DNA from: Vibrio sinaloensis DSM 21326 | Lineage (GTDB): Bacteria; Pseudomonadota; Gammaproteobacteria; Enterobacterales; Vibrionaceae | Assembly: GCF_000189275.1 (NCBI RefSeq) | Contig: NZ_AEVT01000018.1 | Coordinates: forward strand, 62,001 to 126,000 | DNA length: 64,000 nucleotides | Direction of reading: 5' to 3' | Part shown: piece after piece, positions 54,381-63,393 of the stretch | Numbering within the stretch: position 1 is the stretch's first letter | Layout of the letters: the number at the start of each line of letters is the position of its first letter | Position numbers and translations under genes: made by a program | The notes under the pieces: model-generated | What the model saw: the letters and a program-made list of their open reading frames with translations, nothing else | Database searches by the model: none | What the model was told of the DNA's origin: nothing

Positions 54381-56351
54381 ATGAGTTCAGAAGAAAAACT
54401 ACTGATCAAAGCCCCTCGAAGCCACAAAGATGGTCATCTATTTGAGGTTTCAGAAACTGCAGTAAATTGGATAGAGCAATACCAACATTTCAAAGGGGTG
54501 ACGAAAAGCATCGTCGAACTTCTGAATCTAATTTCTCTACGTGGATTTAGCAGCAAGGATGGTTTGGTATCCACAACCGAACTTATTGAAGCCACCGACG
54601 GCCAAGTGACACGGGCTGCAATTCAACAACGACTTCGTGCTGCAGTGAATATTGGCTTGTTCCAGCAAGTGCCAGTACGTTTTGAGGAAGGCCTAGCGGG
54701 CAAGACAATGCTTCACCGCTTTGTGAACCCTAACCAGCTCATCTCTGTCCTTGGCGCCACCAGCTTAGTCACGGAATCAGTGAAGCAAAATGAAAAACAA
54801 AAGCGTTCAAAAGCCCTTGCTCAGACCCAAGTCAACAAACGACTTTTGAACGAGCATGGTTTGAATACGCCGCCAGTCATGAAGGACGAAGCGGATCAAT
54901 TTGTTGTTTCTCCGACCAACTGGGCTGGCATCATTGACCAAGCGCTCGCTCCACCGCGAACGCGAAAACAGTATCAAAAAAGCATGGTATCCATCTCGGG
55001 AACCCGAGCAGTGATCGAAACTCGATCATCGAAGAATATTATGACCGTCGATGATCTCATGACCTTGTTTGCTCTGTTCACACTGACGGTTCAGTATCAC
55101 GAACACCACCAGCATCAATATCAGCTCGATGGGACGCAAGTTCCAAATAAAACACCGCTGTACATCACCGATATACTCTCGTTGCGTGGCAAGAAGGACA
55201 GCGGCCCTGCACGTGACTCAATTCGTGACAGTATTGATCGCATCGAGTTTACCGACTTCCAATTACATGAGCTGACAGGTCGTTGGTTAAGTGAGAACAT
55301 GCCAGAAGGCTTTAAGAGCGATCGTTTCCGATTCTTGGCCCGAACCATTACTGCATCGGAAGAAGCGCCTACAGAGAACGCTGACGGCGAAATTCGTATC
55401 AAACCAAACCTTTACATCCTAGTTTGGGAGCCTTCGTTTTATGAAGAGTTATTGACTCGCGATTACTTCTTCCTGTTTCCACCAGAGATCTTGAAGCAGC
55501 ATACCCTGGTATTCCAGCTCTATAGCTATTTCCGAAGTCGTATGGTTCGCCGACATACCGATCAAATGTTGTTGAGCGAACTGAATCAGAAGCTGGCTCG
55601 CAATATCGAATGGCGCCGTTTTTCCATGGATCTTATCCGTGAGTTAAAACGCCTTGCGGAAGGGAAGGGGAGTGAAGATCTTTTTGTTGTCAACTTGTGG
55701 GGTTACCACTTGACGATCACCAGCGTGGTTGAGAAAGGCAAGATCAAAGATTATGAGTTTGATATCAAATGTGATGCGGAAGAAGTATTACGTTACTCAC
55801 GCGCACGCACGACCAATGCGGGTAAACGTAACATGGCGCCAACCTTGCCAAACCCGCTGCGCAACGAAATGGTGACTAAGAAACAACTCGAAGAGATGTC
55901 GCAGATCATCGATGGCGAATTTGAACCTATTCAGCGTAAAGAGCGATCACCGAAAGGTAAATTGGGTCGCCGAGTTAAGCAACGCAAGCACTTGGTAGAG
56001 ATCAACGCAGATGAAATCACCATTACCTTGTCGAAATATACCTCCTCAGAGGCTCTAGAACGCTCTATAACGGCTTTAGCGGCAATGACTGGACATTCAC
56101 ACTCATCTATTCAAGAAGAGTGTCTGGAGCTCATAGACAAGCTTGACTACTTGCGAGTAGGTGAAGAGATGGTTCCTTACCAAACTTTGAGTAAGATGGT
56201 TGAGTTGTATAACGGCCAAAGCGAGAACAAGCATCTCTCGATTGAGCGTTTGATTGCCGGTTTGGCGGTGCGTCGAAAAGTGTGCAAACAGGTGTTTGAA
56301 GGCCATTTGGATGAGACGGTATTCCGAGCCTTAGATGAAGTGGCGGTTTGA
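54381..56351 (+). CDS. rctB: Chromosome-2 replication initiator RctB
   Basis: 656 aa, the normal size (about 658). Begins MSSEEKLLIKAPRSHKDGHL. It contains the winged-helix-containing central domains (QHTLVFQLYSYFRSRMVRRH) and the C-terminal regulatory region (SPKGKLGRRVKQRKHLVEIN basic patch, quoted in part). RctB binds the iterons, melts the origin and controls its own copy number. Found only in Vibrionaceae. Its promoter lies right of the ATCA tract. A terminator follows. Confidence 0.97.
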   Translation: MSSEEKLLIKAPRSHKDGHLFEVSETAVNWIEQYQHFKGVTKSIVELLNLISLRGFSSKDGLVSTTELIEATDGQVTRAAIQQRLRAAVNIGLFQQVPVRFEEGLAGKTMLHRFVNPNQLISVLGATSLVTESVKQNEKQKRSKALAQTQVNKRLLNEHGLNTPPVMKDEADQFVVSPTNWAGIIDQALAPPRTRKQYQKSMVSISGTRAVIETRSSKNIMTVDDLMTLFALFTLTVQYHEHHQHQYQLDGTQVPNKTPLYITDILSLRGKKDSGPARDSIRDSIDRIEFTDFQLHELTGRWLSENMPEGFKSDRFRFLARTITASEEAPTENADGEIRIKPNLYILVWEPSFYEELLTRDYFFLFPPEILKQHTLVFQLYSYFRSRMVRRHTDQMLLSELNQKLARNIEWRRFSMDLIRELKRLAEGKGSEDLFVVNLWGYHLTITSVVEKGKIKDYEFDIKCDAEEVLRYSRARTTNAGKRNMAPTLPNPLRNEMVTKKQLEEMSQIIDGEFEPIQRKERSPKGKLGRRVKQRKHLVEINADEITITLSKYTSSEALERSITALAAMTGHSHSSIQEECLELIDKLDYLRVGEEMVPYQTLSKMVELYNGQSENKHLSIERLIAGLAVRRKVCKQVFEGHLDETVFRALDEVAV

Positions 56352-56722
56352 GAGACGAAAAACCAACCTTAGGGTTGGTTTTTTAATCTTTCGTTTCTGG
56401 CTGATAAACCCTGTTACATTCTAGGTTCAGCTAGACAAATCTACTACATTCCCCTGACAATCAACTGACAATGTAACGCGTATGGTTGGATATTATTTAT
56501 CCCGAATAGACAACCTTTTGTCCTTTCTGATGAATGAGGGATAGGATTATCCCTAGATAGATTGGCTCATATTGTTACATTCATTCTGAATATTTTGCGA
56601 GTTCTATGAACTCGCTTTTTTTTGCCTAAAATTCAGGTTTTTCAATCGGTAAGAAGTGCAAACCACTTACTCTCACTCAACAATGATCCCACTTTTACCT
56701 TGATCATCGATCCGTATAACGC
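56352..56722. other. Intergenic region after rctB (371 bp)
   Basis: It holds the rctB terminator, some AT-rich sequence, and near its right end an RctB-type site (CTTGATCATCGATCCG, 56700-56714). No gene found. Confidence 0.5.
56358..56384 (+). terminator. rctB terminator
   Basis: AAAACCAACC / GGTTGGTTTT with a TTAG loop and further Ts, 7 nt after the stop. Confidence 0.9.
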
Positions 56723-57196
56723 TTAGTGAACGACTCTTGCCTCTTGATCATTGTTCCGAGCTTCGTTCCAAGACTGGCTTTCCATGAAGCTCACGTGTGC
56801 TTCAATAAGCTGAACGGACTCCTTGTGCCAGTTGGCTTGAGATTGCTGGTTGCAAAACTCTAAGGTGACGACTGCAAGATGTTGCAAGCGTTTCATACAC
56901 CAGTCTTTTAAACCTAGCTCGCTTTCTCTGTTGCACACCACTTGCTGTAACTTGGCGTAGGCGAGTTGCAAAAATTGATAGGCTTTTTCGGGCGCTTGGT
57001 ATTGCTGGTGATGGAAGATACGTAGACAGCCATCTAACCAACATGCAATGGCTTTGCTCTGTTGGTCAGTGATCTTTGGCCCCCAAACTTGCTCGGGGGC
57101 TGATAACAGCAAGCTTTCCAGCGTTTGCTCTTGATCATGCTTTCGAGTTTGGTACCAAGTACCCATTTGCTCTATCCACGTATCTAGCGTCATCAT
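56723..57196 (-). CDS. Conserved hypothetical protein next to rctB
   Basis: 157 aa, helical, no recognisable domain (WIEQMGTWYQTRKHDQEQ; IACWLDGCLRIFHHQQYQ). Its ATG overlaps the stop of the ABC ATPase gene by 4 bp, so it is the last gene of that transcript. Two RctB-type sites lie in the coding sequence: TGATCATGCTTTCG (plus strand 57132-57145, encoding part of RKHDQE) and CGGAACAATGATCAAG (minus strand, 56743-56758, encoding RNNDQ near the C-terminus). The amino-acid sequence may have been shaped by these sites. Confidence 0.75.
   Translation of the reverse strand: MMTLDTWIEQMGTWYQTRKHDQEQTLESLLLSAPEQVWGPKITDQQSKAIACWLDGCLRIFHHQQYQAPEKAYQFLQLAYAKLQQVVCNRESELGLKDWCMKRLQHLAVVTLEFCNQQSQANWHKESVQLIEAHVSFMESQSWNEARNNDQEARVVH
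56742..56758 (-). promoter_or_regulatory. RctB ATGATCAAG-class site at a gene end
   Basis: On the minus strand it reads CGGAACAATGATCAAGAG, the same as the copy at 53668 in the inc region, and lies in the last codons of the gene at 56723-57196. Confidence 0.6.
57132..57145 (+). promoter_or_regulatory. RctB iteron-like site inside a coding sequence
   Basis: TGATCATGCTTTCG, identical over 14 bp to the origin iterons at 53828, 54139 and 54162. About 3 kb from the origin array. Confidence 0.6.
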
Positions 57197-58125
57197 GCAG
57201 CTTTAACCCATTGTTTTACAAAGTGGTTTGGACCTACTTGCTTAAACTCCTCCTGAACGATCGCACTATTGGCTCGGATCTGATCAGCGTCTAAAGAGTA
57301 GTTTGGTTCACTCTTGACGAGATTGCCAAATGGCAGATCAGGATCCGGGACTGCGGAGATCAGTAGCTGAGTATACGGATGTTGCGGATCGGTTAAGATC
57401 GCCTGAGTATCACCCCATTCGACGATTTGTCCCTTGTACATGACTGCGGTTTCCTCTGCGATGTAGTGGGCTGTCGCTAGATCATGCGTGATGTACAAGA
57501 AACCGATACCGAACTCTTTTTTCATTCGTTGCATTAGGTTGAGAACGCCCAAGCGAATCGACACGTCCAGCATCGACGTTGGTTCATCCGCAAGAATGAC
57601 TTCCGCACCAACCGCAAGAGCACGAGCAAGATTTACGCGCTGTCGTTGGCCGCCACTAAGCTCGTGAGGGAACTTTTGTAATGTATCCGGGGCGAGTTCA
57701 ACCAAATCGATTAATTCCTTGAGGCGAGCGGGAATATCGCGCTTATGTGCGACCTGATTATGGATCTTAATCGGTCTGGTTAAGTGGTGTTCGATGGTAT
57801 GGGTTGGATTTAATGAGCCAAAGGGATCTTGGAATACCATTTGCACTTTACTGCGGTAGTCGAGCAGCTCTTGGCGGCTCTCTATTTCGTCAATGTTACG
57901 GCCGTTAAACAAGATTTCCCCTGATGTTGATGGGTACACTTTGGTCATCAAGCGAGCGCAGGTACTTTTACCGCAGCCAGATTCACCGACAAGCGCGAGC
58001 GTTCGACCTTTGTGAATATCGAAGCTGACCCCTTGCAGTGCTTTAAATCGCTCTTCTGAAGCGAAGCCACCGCCAATGGTAAACTCTTTAACCACGTTTC
58101 TGAGGCTTAGGATTGGGTCGCTCAT
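57193..58125 (-). CDS. ABC transporter ATP-binding protein, oligopeptide type (DppF/OppF-like)
   Basis: 310 aa. Walker A ALVGESGCGKSTCARLM, signature HELSGGQRQRVNLARAL, Walker B ILADEPTSMLDVS, His switch TLYITHDLA-type (FLYITHDLATAHYIA), and the C-terminal oligo_HPY extension (PQHPYTQLLISAVP) specific to peptide/nickel transporters. It pairs with the DppD-like gene upstream, overlapping it by 4 bp. No membrane or binding-protein genes are adjacent. Confidence 0.9.
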   Translation of the reverse strand: MSDPILSLRNVVKEFTIGGGFASEERFKALQGVSFDIHKGRTLALVGESGCGKSTCARLMTKVYPSTSGEILFNGRNIDEIESRQELLDYRSKVQMVFQDPFGSLNPTHTIEHHLTRPIKIHNQVAHKRDIPARLKELIDLVELAPDTLQKFPHELSGGQRQRVNLARALAVGAEVILADEPTSMLDVSIRLGVLNLMQRMKKEFGIGFLYITHDLATAHYIAEETAVMYKGQIVEWGDTQAILTDPQHPYTQLLISAVPDPDLPFGNLVKSEPNYSLDADQIRANSAIVQEEFKQVGPNHFVKQWVKAA

Positions 58126-58970
58126 GCCATTGCTCCTTGTTGACTGTGTTTGCCTTCGTGAATATTAGGGAATGATGCCCAAAGTTTTTGTGTATATGGG
58201 TGCTGCGGATTGCTGCGCACTTGTCTGGCTTGGTTAACCTCAACAATTTCACCATGACGCATGATGGCAATCCTGTCACATAACTGACTCATCAAAGCAA
58301 GGTCATGAGTGATAAACAGCACAGAGAAACCAAACTCTTCGCGCAATTGATAAATTTGCTGCAAGATCTCGCGTTGGACGACAACGTCCAGCGCCGTGGT
58401 TGGTTCATCCATGATGATGAGTTTAGGATTGAGCGATAGCGCGATGGCAATGACTAAGCGTTGACGCATACCACCACTGAACTGGTGCGGATACTCTGTG
58501 AGTCGCTCGCGTGGAATATTGACTAAGTCGAGTAATTTTTCGGCTCGATCTTTGGCTTGCTCTTCATTGAGACCTTGGTGATGGCGCAGAACATCGGCGA
58601 ATTGTTCTTGGATGGGTAACACTGGATTAAGTGAATTCATTGCACTTTGGAATACCATGGCAATTTCGCTCCAACGTATGGCATTAATCTCGCTGTCGGG
58701 CAGTTTGAGGAGATCGCGCCCTTGAAAGTGGATTTCTCCACCGGAGATAAACGCGGGCGGCTTATGTAGTCGGTTAATCGCAAAAGCAATGGTACTTTTG
58801 CCACAGCCTGATTCGCCAGCGAGTCCGAAAATTTCACCTTTGCCTATGTCGAAACTGACTGACTTAACTGCTTGGAAGTCGCCATTGTCAGTAATGTAGT
58901 CCACTTTCAGATCTCGGATCTGAATGATGGGGTCAGCATGAAATGCATGCTGGAGAAAAGATTGACTCAT
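58122..58970 (-). CDS. ABC transporter ATP-binding protein, oligopeptide type (DppD/OppD-like)
   Basis: 282 aa. Walker A GLAGESGCGKSTIAFAI, signature HQFSGGMRQRLVIAIAL, Walker B LIIMDEPTTALDVV, His switch SVLFITHDLALMSQL and the oligo_HPY tail (NPQHPYTQKLWASF). First gene of a three-gene transcript. A near-perfect Fur box sits 26 bp upstream, so it is probably iron-repressed and might energise a siderophore or other iron-linked importer rather than dipeptides. Confidence 0.9.
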   Translation of the reverse strand: MSQSFLQHAFHADPIIQIRDLKVDYITDNGDFQAVKSVSFDIGKGEIFGLAGESGCGKSTIAFAINRLHKPPAFISGGEIHFQGRDLLKLPDSEINAIRWSEIAMVFQSAMNSLNPVLPIQEQFADVLRHHQGLNEEQAKDRAEKLLDLVNIPRERLTEYPHQFSGGMRQRLVIAIALSLNPKLIIMDEPTTALDVVVQREILQQIYQLREEFGFSVLFITHDLALMSQLCDRIAIMRHGEIVEVNQARQVRSNPQHPYTQKLWASFPNIHEGKHSQQGAMA

Positions 58971-59342
58971 GTCTTACCTACAAAAAAAAGTAAAAGATAA
59001 TGATTATCATTAACTCTTATTTTGTGACTGAAAAGAACATCAGACAAAAAGGGTGAAGTGAGTCGAAAAAGTACAATTAGCTGGGAGAGTGTGTAACAAA
59101 AACGAGAGTTGAGCAGTGAAAGTGAAGGGAAAAAATGAGAGCCAGATCAGCTCAATTTTCTTAGGGGTAATCCCTTAAATGTACTGCCAGGATAGAAACG
59201 GTGCAAAACCTATTTATAGAAAAATCGATAAGAGTTTCCGAACTATTAGCACAATCACATTCTGGAGCTAAAATTCTTAACAAGGGTTCGTAGATTTTGC
59301 TACAGATTAGCTGTCCCTAGCATGGTTTGTTCGGAGGTTTTT
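58971..59342. other. Divergent intergenic region with Fur box (372 bp)
   Basis: It contains the Fur box near the ATPase start and the promoter of the PA3496-family gene. Middle part AT-rich with nothing recognisable. Confidence 0.5.
58996..59014 (-). promoter_or_regulatory. Fur box
   Basis: Minus strand GTTAATGATAATCATTATC matches the 19-bp consensus GATAATGATAATCATTATC at 18 positions (only the second base differs). Confidence 0.85.
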
Positions 59343-59540
59343 ATGTCCATTAATTCTATTGACCATGATGAAATGACTAAGATTGCAGATAAGTGGGACT
59401 TCACGGAAGAAGTCGAGTCACAAAAACCGGTTAAAACGGTAAAAAGCGCGGAAGCTCGTCGTCGTATCGAGGCTTTGAGAGAGATTCGCGAAAGTGGCTT
59501 ATCTATTGAAGAGGCAAAGGAACTGGGCTTATTGCACTAG
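59343..59540 (+). CDS. PA3496-family small protein
   Basis: 65 aa from ATG 59343, with a strong GGAGG six bases ahead; a seven-codon longer frame is unlikely. Acidic N-terminus, then AEARRRIEALREIRESG, the Arg/Glu-rich pattern of the PA3496 family (putatively envelope-integrity). Function poorly known. Followed by a terminator. Confidence 0.7.
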   Translation: MSINSIDHDEMTKIADKWDFTEEVESQKPVKTVKSAEARRRIEALREIRESGLSIEEAKELGLLH

Positions 59541-59566
59541 TTGTATTATCTGATCTCAAAATCACT

Positions 59567-59597
59567 AAGGGTGGCGCTTATGCCACCCTTTATTTTT
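59567..59597 (+). terminator. Rho-independent terminator
   Basis: AAGGGTGGC / GCCACCCTT stem with a GCTTAT loop and a TATTTTT tail, 27 nt past the PA3496-family stop. Confidence 0.88.
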
Positions 59598-59704
59598 AAC
59601 GCTTTTTTGATCTGATCCGCTGCCCTGAGCGCTATTGGTACTCTACATTGCGCTTGGGTGTGGTATATTCCCACTCCATATTTTTACGGATACCGAGCGT
59701 TTTT

Positions 59705-59914
59705 ATGTCGATTAACCTTTCAAACCTTCCCGCAGAAGAGAAAAATAAGGTTGAGCTTGATAAGCAAGCATCGTTTATAGTCTGGAAGCTACGTGAAGCG
59801 AAAGCTGTACCTGATGAAATTGATCAGGAAGCCGACAAAATTCGAGATGACAGCGAGAAAGCGTTTTTCTTAGAGTCCGTAGCCAAATATAAGCGAGTAA
59901 TGGGCGTCGCGTGA
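59705..59914 (+). CDS. DUF3283 family protein
   Basis: 69 aa from ATG 59705; upstream in-frame sequence lies in the promoter region. Sequence SINLSNLPAEEKNKVELDKQ and IVWKLREAKAVPDEIDQEAD, quoted in parts. Small, charged, helical, cytoplasmic. Known mainly as a domain of unknown function in vibrios. 91 bp before yebC. Confidence 0.7.
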   Translation: MSINLSNLPAEEKNKVELDKQASFIVWKLREAKAVPDEIDQEADKIRDDSEKAFFLESVAKYKRVMGVA

Positions 59915-60005
59915 CGCGTCATTTCCTCTGCATGAGTGAGAAATTGAAAAGCTCTCGCTTTTTGCTAAAATCCTTCGCGTTAAATTGAATTAGAGAGACA
60001 TCCCG

Positions 60006-60722
60006 ATGGGAAGAAGTTTTGAAGTGCGCAAAGCCTCAATGGCGAAAACTGCAGGCGCAAAAATTAAAGTTTATTCCAAATACGGTAAAGAAATTTACAT
60101 GTGTGCGAAGAACGGTGGCGCTGATCCTGACATGAACTTATCGCTAAAGCACCTGATTGCTAAAGCGAAGAAGGATCAAGTACCAGCACACGTTATCGAT
60201 AAAGCGATCGATAAAGCGAATGGTGGTGGCGGTGAAGATTACGTTCCTGCGCGCTACGAAGGCTTTGGCCCTGGCGGTACGAGCGTCATCGTTGATTGTC
60301 TAACTGACAACGGTAACCGTACTTTCCAAGATGTGCGCCAGTGTTTCGTTAAAACAGGTGCGAAAATTGGTGTTGAAGGCTCTGTTTCACACATGTTTGA
60401 TCACCAAGCCGTATTCCAGTTCAAAGGCGATGATGATGAAATCATTCTAGAAACGCTGATGATGGAAGACGTAGACGTGACTGACGTTGAACTTGAAGAT
60501 GGCGTGATTACAGTTTTCGCTCCTCACACTGAGTTCTTCAAAACTAAGACTGCTCTAAACGGTGCGTTCCCAGACCTGACTCTTGATGTAGAAGAGATCA
60601 CTTTCGTACCTCAAACTCACACGCCAGTTGCGGGTGAAGATGCAGAGAAATTCCAGAAGTTCTTAGACCTTCTTGATGACTGTGATGATGTTCAGCAGGT
60701 TTACCATAACGCTGAGCTGTAA
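60006..60722 (+). CDS. YebC/PmpR-family protein (TACO1 homologue)
   Basis: 238 aa, full length. [20 protein letters not shown], quoted without its end, then [18 protein letters not shown] and [19 protein letters not shown] are the YebC signatures. Family members act as transcription regulators, and recent work links them to relief of ribosome stalling at proline stretches. This is the second, chromosome-2 copy (YeeN-like) typical of vibrios; the main yebC sits near ruvC. A terminator follows. Confidence 0.9.
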   Translation: MGRSFEVRKASMAKTAGAKIKVYSKYGKEIYMCAKNGGADPDMNLSLKHLIAKAKKDQVPAHVIDKAIDKANGGGGEDYVPARYEGFGPGGTSVIVDCLTDNGNRTFQDVRQCFVKTGAKIGVEGSVSHMFDHQAVFQFKGDDDEIILETLMMEDVDVTDVELEDGVITVFAPHTEFFKTKTALNGAFPDLTLDVEEITFVPQTHTPVAGEDAEKFQKFLDLLDDCDDVQQVYHNAEL

Positions 60723-60743
60723 TCGCTAAAAATTAGATAAACC

Positions 60744-60772
60744 AAAAAGGGATCGAGTCGATCCCTTTTTTT
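60744..60772 (+). terminator. Terminator after the yebC-family gene
   Basis: AAAAAGGGATC / GATCCCTTTTT with a GAGTC loop and T-run. Also symmetric, so possibly bidirectional. Confidence 0.9.
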
Positions 60773-60853
60773 GTGCGCGCGTGTTAATAATAGCGCTGAG
60801 ATTAAATTCGCTAGAGCATTCATTCCGCTCATTTTGTGATTGATGGACCAATG

Positions 60854-62086
60854 ATGACTAAATTTCTTCCGCTCGTATTGGGTTGTTGCTTGGCTTTCTC
60901 TGCAACTTCCGCTGAACTTGAGCTCGTGACGAAAGCGCAACAACTCTATGAAGCAGGCGATAAACAACAAGCGCAGGCTTTGTTTAATCAGGCTGCTGAA
61001 TTAGGCAGTGCAGAAGCGCACTTTAGACTCGCCTACCAATACGTATTATCGGATGAAGAGAGCGTCTATCATTTGCAGCAAGCCGCAGAAAATGGTCATC
61101 AAGAAGCCCTTAAATACTATTTAGATACGGTCTTTTTCCGCGCGGGCAGTATTAGAATGTCTGACCCTAAAAGCGCATTAGAGACCTACTATAAAGCCAA
61201 ACAGAAAAATCCCAGTTTGTCCCTGTATGACGAAGAAGAAAAGGTGCAAGTGCTGACCTACGCCGCCGAAGTGCCTGAGCGTGACCACGATGCGTTCTTT
61301 AAAACTTATCAGGTAGAAGATGAAGACGGAGATTGGCCCTTCTACGATGTGTGGGAGTTAGCGGAACAAGCGTCAAAAGAGGGAAGTCAGTTTGGTGAAC
61401 CGGATCCGGAGCTGGTGTTTTGGTTGATCACGCGTGGTGGTGATGTGCCTGCAGAGGTCTCATTTGCGGTTTCCGATTACTATAAGCATTGGAAAAATGA
61501 TCAAGTGATGCCTTTTAACCTTTGTCATTACGTTACCAGTGGCTCGGGGGCAGGGTATTGCGCGGATAGGGATGCCGTAGTGCAAGAGAAACGTCGCCAG
61601 CGTGAGCTTTCTGCAATAAGCAAAAAACTGTCAGGAGAGAACCTCGATCTGCTGAATCTGGCCTATAAAGCGATGGAAGATTTTGTCACGCTCAAGGCGC
61701 AGCAAGAAGAAATGCATGGCGGAACGGGACGTACTGCTTGGATAATAGACTCAATTCAATCGCAGAAGGATCTTTATCTTTCTATGCTAGATAGTGCCAT
61801 TCAGGGCGATATGGAGACCGTTTCTACTCCACTCAGTAAAACCGATAGCCAGTTAAATGCGACATACAAAAAATTAATGATCGCGCTTAAACAACCATCT
61901 GAAGACTATGCGATGTCAAAGCCGGAAGTTGATGATGTAAGAGAAGTACAAAGGCGGTGGATTAAACACCGTGACGCGACATGTAACTTAATTGTGTCAG
62001 TCGAGCCAAAGTTAAAAGAGCAGTGCCTTAATTGGCTAACGGCTCAAAGAGAGCAAGAGCTGCAAGGTATTATTTTCACGCCGTAA
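60854..62086 (+). CDS. Secreted Sel1-repeat protein with LprI/DUF1311-like C-terminus
   Basis: 410 aa from ATG 60854 (GGA seven bases upstream; the longer frame opens with GTG 60836). A signal peptide ends near residue 20 (FLPLVLGCCLAFSATSAELE). Residues about 25-130 hold Sel1/TPR-like repeats (LYEAGDKQQAQALFNQAAEL, GSAEAHFRLAYQYV). The last 110 residues fit the LprI lysozyme-inhibitor domain (SQLNATYKKLMIAL, VQRRWIKHRDATCNL, and CLNWLTAQREQEL). Probably periplasmic envelope-stress or lysozyme-inhibition role; inferred from domains only. Confidence 0.75.
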   Translation: MTKFLPLVLGCCLAFSATSAELELVTKAQQLYEAGDKQQAQALFNQAAELGSAEAHFRLAYQYVLSDEESVYHLQQAAENGHQEALKYYLDTVFFRAGSIRMSDPKSALETYYKAKQKNPSLSLYDEEEKVQVLTYAAEVPERDHDAFFKTYQVEDEDGDWPFYDVWELAEQASKEGSQFGEPDPELVFWLITRGGDVPAEVSFAVSDYYKHWKNDQVMPFNLCHYVTSGSGAGYCADRDAVVQEKRRQRELSAISKKLSGENLDLLNLAYKAMEDFVTLKAQQEEMHGGTGRTAWIIDSIQSQKDLYLSMLDSAIQGDMETVSTPLSKTDSQLNATYKKLMIALKQPSEDYAMSKPEVDDVREVQRRWIKHRDATCNLIVSVEPKLKEQCLNWLTAQREQELQGIIFTP

Positions 62087-62105
62087 TAGCACTAACAAAT
62101 ATGAG

Positions 62106-62128
62106 AGGGGACTGGAAGTCCCCTTTTT
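62106..62128 (+). terminator. Terminator
   Basis: AGGGGACT / AGTCCCCT with a GGA loop and T-run, 19 nt past the Sel1/LprI gene. Confidence 0.88.
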
Positions 62129-62133
62129 GCTTT

Positions 62134-62373
62134 TTAAGCCTGCGAGACTGCGTTCGTGCCTGCTAACCAGTGAGACAACTTTCTAATTTGCGGTAAAACA
62201 GTCAAGTTAAGGGTTAGGGCTGCCGGCCATGCTAGAAGAAAGCTATCTAGCCAAATCGCAGGCCACTCGTTATTAAAACCCAATTTATAACCAGAAATTA
62301 GTCCGGACATAATGACCGCCATTGTGAAAGAAGAAAGCAGTGCAGAGATCCAAAACAGTTTGCGAGTCATCAT
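62134..62373 (-). CDS. DUF2798 small membrane protein
   Basis: 79 aa with two membrane helices (LFWISALLSSFTMAVIMSGL and SFLLAWPAALTLNLTVL). The Leu/Ser first helix with a Met-Ser-Gly end and the WPAALTLN segment fit DUF2798. Role unknown. Divergent from the LysR gene, so it may be a target of that regulator. Confidence 0.75.
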   Translation of the reverse strand: MMTRKLFWISALLSSFTMAVIMSGLISGYKLGFNNEWPAIWLDSFLLAWPAALTLNLTVLPQIRKLSHWLAGTNAVSQA

Positions 62374-62454
62374 TTTTCTCCCTAAGGGTTGTTGTTGCGT
62401 CTATATTCAGGATATAACCACTCATTAATGAGAAAAATAGTCAGGTTTAGAACT

Positions 62455-63348
62455 ATGAATTCCATATTTGGAAACATGGACGATCTCTACTTATTCTGCT
62501 GTGTTGTCGAAGAGGGCTCATTGCTAGCGGCATCGCGGAAGCTTCAACTTCCTGTGTCGACCATGTCACGCCGATTATCTGCTCTAGAATCACGTTTAAA
62601 CACTCGCTTGTTGGAAAAGCAGGGTAGGGAGTTGGTTGCGACCGCTTCGGGCTTAGAGGCGTTTGAGCGCTTGCGTAGTGGCATGGAATCCGTTGAGAGT
62701 GGCTTCGGTCAACTGTTGTCGCAAAGCCAGCATGTGACCGGGTCAATCAAACTCGCGCTGCCGCATAATTTCTATCGTGGATTCGTTGCCGATGTGATTG
62801 AAGAGTTTCTCAGCCGTTATCCAGAAGTCAGCATTGATCTGGTTTTAAGCCAAGAGCAAGTCATACCTCAATCAGATAGGGATTTGTTGATGACCTTTGA
62901 TCTGTCTGAGATGCAAGACATGATCGCTCGGCCATTGTTTGAGGCGAAACATGCTTTTTTCGCCAGTCCGGAGTACCTGAATTCAGTTGGCCGTATTGAT
63001 TCGCTTGATGACTTAATGCCTCTAAACTGGATAAGTGTTGACCATGTGGTTGATTTGCCAGTGTATGAGGGAGAGCAATTAATAGAGATTATTCACATTA
63101 AGCCCCGGCTTGTTGTCAACGATATCATGTCAGTGTGCCGGGCCGTAGAGAACGGGCTTGGGATTGCTTCCTTACCGTTAAGACATGTGCACCAAGAGAT
63201 GAATGTGGTACGTGTATTACCTCAATATCATCGTAGTGCTCGACAAGCTTACTTGGTCTATAAGCAGCGGCGGTATCAACCTAAAGCATTGACTTTATTG
63301 ATTGATGCCTTACTCGAAGGGGTGAAAAAAATGGTGCATTTGAAGTAG
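62455..63348 (+). CDS. LysR-family transcriptional regulator
   Basis: 297 aa from ATG 62455; ATG 62476 (MDDLYLFCCVVEEG) with GGAA just ahead is an alternative, and the longer TTG frame is unlikely. N-terminal winged HTH: FCCVVEEGSLLAASRKLQLP with STMSRRLSALESRL, then a type-2 periplasmic-binding-like effector domain from about residue 95. It probably controls the divergent DUF2798 gene and/or the SDR gene that follows in the same direction. Confidence 0.9.
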   Translation: MNSIFGNMDDLYLFCCVVEEGSLLAASRKLQLPVSTMSRRLSALESRLNTRLLEKQGRELVATASGLEAFERLRSGMESVESGFGQLLSQSQHVTGSIKLALPHNFYRGFVADVIEEFLSRYPEVSIDLVLSQEQVIPQSDRDLLMTFDLSEMQDMIARPLFEAKHAFFASPEYLNSVGRIDSLDDLMPLNWISVDHVVDLPVYEGEQLIEIIHIKPRLVVNDIMSVCRAVENGLGIASLPLRHVHQEMNVVRVLPQYHRSARQAYLVYKQRRYQPKALTLLIDALLEGVKKMVHLK

Positions 63349-63361
63349 TTTACACTGTAAA
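63349..63361. promoter_or_regulatory. parS2: parS2 centromere site
   Basis: TTTACACTGTAAA, exact consensus, starting at the base right after the LysR stop codon; about 10 kb from the origin on the rctB side. Confidence 0.85.
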
Positions 63362-63393
63362 GTCGTTGGCAAAGTTAGGTTAAGGAGAGCCCA

